Source: a virus
DNA length: 52,349 bases
IMG/VR virus record: IMGVR_UViG_3300045257_000113
Coordinates: 1 to 52,349 of that record
Direction: 5' to 3' (one strand)
The translations under genes were made by a program, and so were the position numbers. The notes beneath the pieces are model-generated. The model ran no database searches, was not told the DNA's origin, and worked only from the letters and a program-made list of their open reading frames with translations. This document shows, piece by piece, positions 39,318 through 45,054 of the stretch; positions within the stretch are counted from its first letter, which is position 1, and every line of letters begins with the position of its first letter.

Positions 39318-39680
39318 TCAATCACGGTATCGGTCAGGGTCGGGCTCACTTGCCTCTGCGTGCTCAGCCACGTACTGTTGCAGCCGGTCAATCAGATTAT
39401 CGTCATTGTCGATTTGCTTGAGCATCGCGCGGCGCTCTTCATCCGTGGCAGTACGGCCGATCTCACCAATGGCCGTATGAAGCACACGGATGTTTTGCAG
39501 TTCGATCTCGCCGCCCTCAGCAGGGTCGCCAGGGTCGCTAGAATGCGGCTGGTACATGGTCGCTGGCGTGAACTCGCTGATCGAGTAATCCAGGCCAAGG
39601 GTAATGGAGCAGAGTTCCCCGCGAAACTCGAACTCCTCGTCTTCCCATTCCAGGTGTCCAGAAAATGCTGGTCGTTTCAT
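39318..39680 (-). CDS. Hypothetical acidic protein
   Basis: 120 residues, ATG with GGGAGCGGAGC upstream and ATGA overlap. Strand-rich start (FSGHLEWEDEEFEFRGELCS), then helices (TDEERRAMLKQIDNDDNLID). Acidic throughout. Function unknown. Confidence 0.55.
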   Translation of the reverse strand: MKRPAFSGHLEWEDEEFEFRGELCSITLGLDYSISEFTPATMYQPHSSDPGDPAEGGEIELQNIRVLHTAIGEIGRTATDEERRAMLKQIDNDDNLIDRLQQYVAEHAEASEPDPDRYRD

Positions 39681-39865
39681 GCTCCGCTCCCTTCTGCTGG
39701 CTCATCTTGGTAGTACCGCTCCTCGATCTCCTGCGAGCTGAGTAGCGGCTGTCCATGGCTCTCACGCCAGTCGTTGATCGCTTGGGCGCGTTGCAGGATC
39801 TTCTCGTCCTCGACGATCTTGGCACGGGCTAGTTCCTGCCGGTTGCGTTCATCGGTCAGAGACAT
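39677..39865 (-). CDS. Hypothetical helical protein
   Basis: 62 residues, ATG 39865, ATGA coupling to the next gene. Charged helices SLTDERNRQELARAKIVEDE and SQEIEERYYQDEPAE. Function unknown. Confidence 0.5.
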   Translation of the reverse strand: MSLTDERNRQELARAKIVEDEKILQRAQAINDWRESHGQPLLSSQEIEERYYQDEPAEGSGA

Positions 39866-40046
39866 TCGATTCCTCCTCGGAGTGAAACGCCAGCATTTGC
39901 CTCAAAAAAACACGCTCGGTAGCAAACTCGGCTCCATTGTGGGACCAGTGCTCAAGCTTCACCAAAAGCTGCGCTGCGAATAGTCGCCATTGCCTACTCT
40001 CTCGTTGCAGCGATGCTACCAGGTCGCCTAGGGTCATGTCGGTCAT
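39849..40046 (-). CDS. Hypothetical small protein
   Basis: 65 residues from ATG 40046 with AAGGAGGACCA upstream; overlaps its downstream neighbour by 17 bases. Sequence TDMTLGDLVASLQRESRQWR then AAQLLVKLEHWSHNGAEFAT is helical with a hydrophobic face. Function unknown. Confidence 0.5.
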   Translation of the reverse strand: MTDMTLGDLVASLQRESRQWRLFAAQLLVKLEHWSHNGAEFATERVFLRQMLAFHSEEESNVSDR

Positions 40047-40068
40047 TGGTCCTCCTTTGGGCGCGGTG

Positions 40069-40323
40069 TTAAATCTCACGCTCAATGCGTCCACCATCAG
40101 CGGGATTGCCGATCAAGAGCCAGCGCGAGCCATCGCTGCCGATCACGCGCAGCCGCTCATCGTCAATGACCTCGACCCCCACAATCGTAGCTTGTTGTTC
40201 TTCCCCCGTTACCGGACCGGGCAGGGTGAATGCTACGGGCAAATCCCAGTTGTCCGGGTCTTGTACCTTGGAGAGCATCACCATGCCCTCTTCGACTTTG
40301 CACGTTCGGTTCTGCCAGATCAT
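40069..40323 (-). CDS. Hypothetical small protein
   Basis: 84 residues, ATG with GAGGAACGCC upstream. Beta-rich (VAFTLPGPVTGEEQQATIVG, then LRVIGSDGSRWLLIGNP), possibly an SH3-like barrel. Preceded by a 470-base non-coding structured region. Function unknown. Confidence 0.5.
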   Translation of the reverse strand: MIWQNRTCKVEEGMVMLSKVQDPDNWDLPVAFTLPGPVTGEEQQATIVGVEVIDDERLRVIGSDGSRWLLIGNPADGGRIEREI

Positions 40324-40794
40324 GGCGTTCCTCGCGGTGTTAAATCACTCTCGACGAAAGCGGCCTTCCCTTCGGCATCCCTATCCTAAACAGGGCTTTG
40401 CTCTGGCTGGTGATTCCTCTAGCCGTTTCCGAGCACGTCACTGTAGCAAAGAGAGGGCGCCGGCTTATGCCTTTAGGGATGCCATTAGGACCCAGGACGT
40501 AGGCCGCATTGCAGGATCAACTACCTGCCCGGAGCTCTGGGATTTCGCCGTGCCTCTACACCCGCGCTGGGTAACAGCGCGTCTACTTCCACGGGTCGGG
40601 CCAATCCGTGGCGCGGTCCGCTTTTCGCCGGCAGCGGTCCGTGATCTTAACCGTGGCAGCACAGGTCCAAGATTTGGCTTGCAATGTGTTGTGAACATGA
40701 TAAGCTGATCTCGTCTGTGCTTGCCGCACCGAACTCGGGCCAGGGGTATTACCAACCTCTGGCCCTTCCGTTTTATCCTCACCTTAAAGCAAAA
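40324..40794. other. Non-coding region with tandem stable hairpins
   Basis: No convincing gene in either strand for 471 bases inside an otherwise packed operon. Several GC-rich hairpins are visible on the plus strand: GCAGG / CCTGC near 40510, CGCGCTG / CAGCGCG near 40566, CCACGG / CCGTGG near 40592-40614, GGTCCGCT / AGCGGTCC near 40620, and a 10-bp stem GGGCCAGGGG / CCTCTGGCCC near 40738-40766. Frames open here read as low-quality Arg/Pro-rich sequence. Could be a small structured RNA locus, an origin region or diverged tRNA-like genes. Confidence 0.4.
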
Positions 40795-41013
40795 TCAAGT
40801 CGAACTGCCCGGCTCTGGCAATGGGTCAAGCCCGGCTGCCAGTTCGGTCACGAACTTTGCCATTTGCCGCCGCACTGCTTGGATGGGCCATTCGCACCCG
40901 TCAAGCACGAAAGCTTCGGCTTCCCCGCCTATGTTGATCTGCCAGGGCTTTAGCGGCCACGCTGGGCTATTGCGGAACCAATCCTCAACGGCTTGTTCTA
41001 ATGTGCGTTGCAT
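40795..41013 (-). CDS. Hypothetical small protein
   Basis: 72 residues from ATG 41013 with AAAGGGGAATCC upstream; longer frames upstream run through a terminator and are unlikely. Begins QRTLEQAVEDWFRNSPAWPL, then strands with Gly/Glu, then a Met/Phe/Val helix (QMAKFVTELAAGL). Function unknown. Confidence 0.5.
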   Translation of the reverse strand: MQRTLEQAVEDWFRNSPAWPLKPWQINIGGEAEAFVLDGCEWPIQAVRRQMAKFVTELAAGLDPLPEPGSST

Positions 41014-41032
41014 GGATTCCCCTTTCAGGGTT

Positions 41033-41067
41033 AAAACCCCCTGCCCTCTCGGCTGAGCGGCAGGGGG
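41033..41067 (-). terminator. Intrinsic terminator, minus strand
   Basis: Perfect 9-bp stem CCCCCTGCC / GGCAGGGGG followed in the minus direction by TTTT. Lies just downstream of the 241-residue gene and just before the ribosome site of the next gene, so it may act as an attenuator within the operon. Confidence 0.75.
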
Positions 41068-41081
41068 CGAACATGAGGAAG

Positions 41082-41807
41082 TTACTCGGCAAATTGCTCT
41101 GCCACGCGCTGAAGGACGCCATCCATGATGTACTGTTGCCCGGTGCAGCAGCGGCCCCACCATGTCCCATAGGCGTTATCCAGGACGCATTCCCCGATTC
41201 CCTTGAGTTTGTCCGCGAGCCAATTGGTGACGCGCCACCATTCGTAAATCTCGGCTTCGTGCTCGCAAGCATTATCACTCACAGCGTCTCGGTAGTCCTT
41301 GAGGCCGTCAATCGTTTCATCGTCCATATTGGCGAGCAGGGCAAGGCGCAGCGTTTCGATGGTCTCATTATCTCGGCAATCGATTGAAGCGTCAGTAAGC
41401 AATTCGACCATTGCCTCACGGCTGAGCGCCCAGGGGTCAGGGTCAGGCTTGTCGATTCCTTTGTCTTCGAGCCATTCCCAGCATTGCTCAACGGTCCAGT
41501 CGGAAGAATCGACTGTCCGGTTGGCCACGCTGTCATAGTCCCACTCGCGGGCCATTTCGCCGGATAGCTCGCCGCTCATGCCGGCCTTGAGCAAATCATC
41601 CACAAGGCAGGAATCGCAGTGCAGGATATCCCGGTCCTGGTAGATTTCGGCGAGTTCTTCGATGCGGATTGCCCGGCGTTCTTCGGGAGTCGCCTTGCGC
41701 CAAGTCTGGCGGTCGGTGCGGATGCGAAGCTTGTCGCCGTGCGAATCACCCTTGTAGGTGATGCTCGTGCCACGCGGCCAGAGCTGTTTTGTGTGCGTTT
41801 CGGTCAT
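41082..41807 (-). CDS. Hypothetical acidic protein
   Basis: 241 residues, ATG with GGGAGGATCTGAATT upstream. Acidic and Trp-rich: WTVEQCWEWLEDKGIDKPDP, NETIETLRLALLANMDDETI, then YEWWRVTNWLADKLKGIGEC and a YGTWWGRCCTGQQ segment. This resembles large acidic early proteins that bind or mimic DNA-interacting partners, but no family was recognised. Confidence 0.55.
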   Translation of the reverse strand: MTETHTKQLWPRGTSITYKGDSHGDKLRIRTDRQTWRKATPEERRAIRIEELAEIYQDRDILHCDSCLVDDLLKAGMSGELSGEMAREWDYDSVANRTVDSSDWTVEQCWEWLEDKGIDKPDPDPWALSREAMVELLTDASIDCRDNETIETLRLALLANMDDETIDGLKDYRDAVSDNACEHEAEIYEWWRVTNWLADKLKGIGECVLDNAYGTWWGRCCTGQQYIMDGVLQRVAEQFAE

Positions 41808-41890
41808 AATTCAGATCCTCCCATGTTCTAGGTACACTAAGGCGAAGTTTACCCGGCTACAACAGGTAGCGGGGTGTCAAATTGCGTGTG

Positions 41891-42175
41891 TCATTTAGGC
41901 TTAAGCTTTATGGCGTCGTATCCGCATTTTGTGCATTCCCAGCCAGTGTCTAGTTCTCCAAGGCAGATCGGGCAGAAGTCCTGTTTTACCAGCTCCTTGC
42001 CTAATTTGCCGGGGCTTTGTTCGTCCAAAATTGCTTCTTCGTCTCCAGTCCACCATTCACGGTCACATTCGTGACAATGCTTCATGACGTTTCCTGGCTT
42101 GATTTCCAGGCGTGAGAGCTTGCCCACTGTTTTGCACCAAACGCAGCTGCCAGCGGTCTTTTCCCATTCCGGCAT
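41891..42175 (-). CDS. Zinc-ribbon protein with four CxxC knuckles
   Basis: 94 residues from ATG 42175, with GAGGACGAC upstream; upstream in-frame codons overlap the previous gene. CVWC, CHEC, CPIC and CTKC pairs at regular spacing give two zinc ribbons, the second at the C-terminus (FCPICLGELDTGWECTKCGY). Probably nucleic-acid binding. Function unknown. Confidence 0.6.
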   Translation of the reverse strand: MPEWEKTAGSCVWCKTVGKLSRLEIKPGNVMKHCHECDREWWTGDEEAILDEQSPGKLGKELVKQDFCPICLGELDTGWECTKCGYDAIKLKPK

Positions 42176-42182
42176 GTCGTCC

Positions 42183-42347
42183 TCATTTCGCGTGATAAAC
42201 AGCATGGATCTTGCGTCCGCAGTAGAGAGTTGCGTCAATAGTCTGGTTAGGCAGGATGTGCTCTACCAGCCACGCAACAGCGTCACGAAGCGAGCTGAAG
42301 TCAGGGCCGACACGGTAAGAGCCCTGCCTAATGGTCCATTTCTTCAT
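42183..42347 (-). CDS. Small basic protein
   Basis: 54 residues from ATG 42347 (AAAGGGAA upstream; an ATG six bases earlier is too close to it). Reads KKWTIRQGSYRVGPDFSSLR, then DAVAWLVEHILPNQTIDATL and YCGRKIHAVYHAK. An alpha/beta mini-protein of unknown function, seven bases from the next gene. Confidence 0.5.
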   Translation of the reverse strand: MKKWTIRQGSYRVGPDFSSLRDAVAWLVEHILPNQTIDATLYCGRKIHAVYHAK

Positions 42348-42432
42348 GTTCATTTCCCTTTCAATTCAGAGTGAGTAGGGGTATAGGCCACTTTGGGGCG
42401 TCCAAACGCCTTGGCGGGCCTGTTTTGGCGAT

Positions 42433-42783
42433 TCAGGCTAATAATTCGAGCTGTTCGGCCGCGTCAGACACCTTGCGGTTCAACTCGGCCAACGCCTCAG
42501 CCTTCATATCGTCGTAATATCCGCCCGGTTGCTTGAAGTCGGCCTCAGAGCGATACGAGCAGCAGCCAAGGTAGTCATCGCCCTCAAATTCGTTCCAATG
42601 GGCACTAACGCGGATTGTGCACCATGCCCATTCGTTGCCCGATTCGAGCTGATCTTCAATCCATTTCTCGGCTTTGCTGTCTTCCTCAGGGCTGATCGCA
42701 GAGCAATTGCCTTTGATCGATGCATCCTCAGGCAAGCACTCAAGCCTAAACTCTACTTCGGCTTCCGTCAATTTGCGGACCAT
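42433..42783 (-). CDS. Hypothetical acidic protein
   Basis: 116 residues, ATG with GAGGGAGTGATAC upstream. Contains AEVEFRLECLPEDASIKGNC, EWAWCTIRVSAHWNEFEGDD, YLGCCSYRSEADF and a C-terminal helix. This is the pattern of a widespread small phage protein with a WxxVxVxAxWxxxxGxDYLGxCSY core. Function unknown. Its leader contains the long hairpin at 42830-42878. Confidence 0.55.
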   Translation of the reverse strand: MVRKLTEAEVEFRLECLPEDASIKGNCSAISPEEDSKAEKWIEDQLESGNEWAWCTIRVSAHWNEFEGDDYLGCCSYRSEADFKQPGGYYDDMKAEALAELNRKVSDAAEQLELLA

Positions 42784-42829
42784 GTATCACTCCCTCATAT
42801 TCAAGGCGACTCCCAGACTGCACAGCGCA

Positions 42830-42878
42830 GCCCTTGCTTGACCCGCCCGCAACCGATGTCCAGGCGGGTAGCAAGAGC
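42830..42878 (-). promoter_or_regulatory. Long intergenic hairpin
   Basis: A 16-17 bp interrupted stem on the minus strand: GCTCTTGCT and ACCCGCC pair with GGCGGGT and AGCAAGGGC, with one two-base bulge and one mismatch, around a 15-base loop. There is no T-run, so RNA processing or translation control is more likely than termination. Confidence 0.4.
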
Positions 42879-42882
42879 AGAG

Positions 42883-43074
42883 CTAAACCCGCTCAATTGA
42901 CCTCAGCACAATCCCCGTACCAGGAATGGCGTCGTACAGGATATGCAAACCCCACAGCGTAGACCGATGGTGCAATAGGACATAGCCACGCTGCCAACCG
43001 CAGATGACGTTCCAGCCATGCCGCTTGGCCCGCTGCACAGCATCAGACACACTCCAAGCCCCGCGAATGCTCAT
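42883..43074 (-). CDS. Hypothetical small protein
   Basis: 63 residues, ATG with GGGGAGTACAGAAC upstream. N-terminal helix SIRGAWSVSDAVQRAKRHGW, then strands GWQRGYVLLHH and a hydrophobic end (GTGIVLRSIERV). Function unknown; the long hairpin follows its stop. Confidence 0.5.
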   Translation of the reverse strand: MSIRGAWSVSDAVQRAKRHGWNVICGWQRGYVLLHHRSTLWGLHILYDAIPGTGIVLRSIERV

Positions 43075-43099
43075 GTTCTGTACTCCCCAAGGGCGACCA

Positions 43100-43297
43100 C
43101 TAAACCAACCACGCCAACAACAGCGCGGTCACCACGCACGCTACCAACTCCCATACCCAAGAGCGGCCACAGCAGCCCTTGTGCAAGGCTCGGTACTGCG
43201 CCCGCACTGCATCCAAGCGACGTAGGTCATCCCACTCAAAGTCAGCATACACGTCCGCTGTGGCCGGCAGCGATACTGGCTCGCTCATGTTGTCCAT
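43100..43297 (-). CDS. Small membrane-anchored protein
   Basis: 65 residues if started at ATG 43297; a GTG at 43318 would add seven. An acidic N-terminal part (ADVYADFEWDDLRRLDAVRA) is followed by a C-terminal membrane helix (VWELVACVVTALLLAWLV). First gene of the minus operon. Tail-anchored topology with a charged cytoplasmic domain could suit an early host-takeover or exclusion role; unproven. Confidence 0.5.
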   Translation of the reverse strand: MDNMSEPVSLPATADVYADFEWDDLRRLDAVRAQYRALHKGCCGRSWVWELVACVVTALLLAWLV

Positions 43298-43479
43298 CGC
43301 ACACCCCACTGTTAGCACACTGGCTCATCCCCCTTCCCCGCAACCACTTGCGGCGAACTGGTGGTTTGCCTCTACCCTTAGCCGCGCTGTCAAACCGACC
43401 GTTTGCCTCTTCTTGTCGCGATCCAATCACCGCTGTCCGCTGGCTGTGCAAACTGAGCCATACCGTCGGGGGGTGCTGG

Positions 43480-43555
43480 TAGGGTGGTCGGGGGGACTTA
43501 TCCCCTGTCGCACTACGGACTTACCACGGAACCGGTTAGCCATTTAGGGTGGTCG
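43480..43555 (+). repeat. 11-bp direct repeats in the divergent region
   Basis: TAGGGTGGTCG occurs at 43480-43490 and again at 43545-43555, 65 bp apart, on the same strand between the two divergent operons. Possible protein-binding sites for replication or early control. Confidence 0.6.
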
Positions 43556-43578
43556 CAGATGGGACCCGATGGACGATT

Positions 43579-43609
43579 GCTGCGCTTTTGCTGCGCTTTT
43601 GCTGCGCTA
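43579..43609 (+). repeat. Tandem 11-bp iterons
   Basis: GCTGCGCTTTT is repeated exactly at 43579-43589 and 43590-43600, with a third partial copy GCTGCGCTA at 43601-43609. Tight head-to-tail repeats one helical turn long, immediately upstream of the operator region. Confidence 0.8.
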
Positions 43610-43631
43610 GGGACAAATGAGAATGTCGGCA

Positions 43632-43711
43632 TTGGGAGTTGTATCACAAATAGGGCTATACTGGACCATTTGGTTTGTGATACACTTTGGGGAGCAGGCA
43701 TTTGTGATACA
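43632..43711 (+). promoter_or_regulatory. Promoter with three TTTGTGATACA operators
   Basis: Perfect 11-mers: TGTATCACAAA (inverted) at 43640-43650, and TTTGTGATACA at 43674-43684 and 43701-43711. A -10-like TATACT lies at 43657-43662 with a weak -35 (TTGGGA, 43632-43637, 19-bp spacer). Site 1 falls between -35 and -10, site 2 just after the expected start, site 3 abuts the ribosome site AGGAGAAAGTG. This is the geometry of autorepression. Confidence 0.7.
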
Positions 43712-43721
43712 GGAGAAAGTG

Positions 43722-44321
43722 ATGAGCGAGGTGTTGCATTTGCGTTGGGAGAAGGATGAGGAGATAGCCGCGAAGAAGGCGGCTGATCGGTGCGGGGAGA
43801 AATATTCGTCATGGCTTAGACGGGTGATTGGAGAGGCAGCCGCTCGTGGGGACGAGGTGCTATGCGCGGTGGTTCAGGATTCTAAGAGCTATGAGCCGGT
43901 GGTTGCTGTGGAAAAGATACCAAGGCAGCTTGACGATGCTATGCCGGACAAGTTGCCGCCGAGCTACGCGCCTGGATCGACTGGTCAGCCGAACATTGAG
44001 GGAACCAGGTTTAGACAGAAGGAGCGTGGTCAGTTGTGTGCGCGTTGCAGGCGGATTGGTGCGCCAGCGTGTCCTGCTTGTCGGAAGCTGGTAGAATTGG
44101 GGCATGGAGATACTGGACCCTCCGGGGCTACTACTGGATTACAGATGGGTGCAGGAGAACCCCCAGGAGCCGGTGCCGTGCCCGTGGCAGGAGGAGCCGT
44201 TGAGGAACCTACGGTCGTTCTACAAGGACAATCCGCGGGGGTTTCTGGAGCAGATGGTGCGGTTAGAGACGGCATATTCGGCGGAGAAGGCGGAAGCGGC
44301 GAAGAGGGCGGGGCCGGCTGA
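43722..44321 (+). CDS. Ribbon-helix-helix-like regulator with zinc knuckles
   Basis: 199 residues from ATG 43722 with AGGAGAAAGTG upstream. Residues 2-40 follow the RHH pattern: strand LHLRW, helix DEEIAAKKAADRCG, turn, helix SSWLRRVIGEAAARG. Near residue 105, QLCARCRRIGAPACPACRKL gives two CxxC knuckles. The last 70 residues are Gly/Ala-rich and overlap the next gene in another frame. Three identical operators flank its own promoter, so it is probably an autorepressor and divergent switch. The fold call is from pattern, not alignment. Confidence 0.6.
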   Translation: MSEVLHLRWEKDEEIAAKKAADRCGEKYSSWLRRVIGEAAARGDEVLCAVVQDSKSYEPVVAVEKIPRQLDDAMPDKLPPSYAPGSTGQPNIEGTRFRQKERGQLCARCRRIGAPACPACRKLVELGHGDTGPSGATTGLQMGAGEPPGAGAVPVAGGAVEEPTVVLQGQSAGVSGADGAVRDGIFGGEGGSGEEGGAG

Positions 44322-44403
44322 GCCGGCGAACTTGCCCAAGGACGAGGGGACGGAGCGGATCGAAGAGGTGATCGACAGGTTTATTGAGGACATGAAGAGC
44401 TAG
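44104..44403 (+). CDS. Hypothetical protein overlapping the regulator gene
   Basis: 99 residues from ATG 44104, sharing 218 bases with the regulator in a different frame. It has strongly coding-like composition: PPGLLLDYRWVQENPQEPVP, then LRNLRSFYKDNPRGFLEQMV, and a charged C-terminal helix (ERIEEVIDRFIEDMKS). Placed near the terminase, it could be a small terminase subunit or DNA-binding adaptor, but no motif confirms it. Confidence 0.55.
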   Translation: MEILDPPGLLLDYRWVQENPQEPVPCPWQEEPLRNLRSFYKDNPRGFLEQMVRLETAYSAEKAEAAKRAGPAEPANLPKDEGTERIEEVIDRFIEDMKS

Positions 44404-44497
44404 TTCGGGCATGTGGGGGAAGTCGAGACCCGGCCATTTGTTGGAGATGGCTGCACAGCGGCAGAGGCTCCACTAGATACGCCTATGCAGTAAGACT

Positions 44498-44593
44498 GTG
44501 CGTGCAGGCTTGACACGCCTGCCGTGCCTGGGCGCCTTGGAGAGACGGGTGGAAGCTGAGCGCAGGCGAGTGGAACGCGAGAAGCAGGCATGA
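44498..44593 (+). CDS. Possible 31-residue coiled-coil peptide
   Basis: GTG start; the frame ends LERRVEAERRRVEREKQA with a stop overlapping the next ATG (ATGA). The charged-helix composition and coupling argue for translation, but the ribosome site is weak and a hairpin GCAGGC-TTGACAC-GCCTGC lies within it. Confidence 0.3.
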   Translation: MRAGLTRLPCLGALERRVEAERRRVEREKQA

Positions 44594-45054
44594 TTGACAA
44601 ACTCGTCACATCGTTTGCTGAAATCGTGCAGGACTGTATTCTAGATCTGGGGCGACTTCGGCCGACTCTGGTAGAGCAGATGCTTAGAGCCGATCCGGTG
44701 CTCTGCGTCCTTTTGAAAAAGGAACGGGTGTGTTTTGACGAAGGAAGGCTTGAAGATCCTATTTGTGCCACAGTCAAGTATCGCGTTTTGGCGCGACGGA
44801 TTCACAATGCCGCGCAGTGTGTAAGGATTTTGAAAGCTAGGCAGCGCAGGGCGGTTCGGCTTCTCATGGGAAGCTTGCGTGATTCGTTCTTGGTTGCTTG
44901 CCCCGGTGCCGATCCCTGGCAGTATCGCTTATGGATTTCCCGGACATGGATGATGCAAACGGTCGTGGACTATGATAGCGCAGTTGAGGTTTTGGTAGAC
45001 TGCGTTTATGAATTCCGCAGAACAGACGCGGTATCACCACCTGGTTCCGCGTGA
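44590..45054 (+). CDS. Hypothetical helical protein upstream of terminase
   Basis: 154 residues from ATG 44590. Helical, Arg/Leu/Val-rich with several Cys (IVQDCILDLGRLRPTLVEQM, VLCVLLKKERVCFDEGRL, ARRIHNAAQCVRILKARQRR). Its 3' end overlaps the terminase start by 47 bases. Position makes it a candidate small terminase, but size and sequence give no firm support. Confidence 0.5.
   Translation: MIDKLVTSFAEIVQDCILDLGRLRPTLVEQMLRADPVLCVLLKKERVCFDEGRLEDPICATVKYRVLARRIHNAAQCVRILKARQRRAVRLLMGSLRDSFLVACPGADPWQYRLWISRTWMMQTVVDYDSAVEVLVDCVYEFRRTDAVSPPGSA

Noticed and set aside
40560-40640. Canonical tRNA genes
   Set aside because: Stems of the right size occur, but no arm has a proper TTCRA loop with matching acceptor and anticodon loop.
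40085-40708. 207-residue plus frame over the gene-free region
   Set aside because: Ser/Arg/Pro-rich, overlaps real minus-strand genes at its start, no ribosome site, interrupted by strong hairpins.
43579-43609. CRISPR array
   Set aside because: Repeats are 11 bp head to tail with no spacers and no cas genes anywhere.
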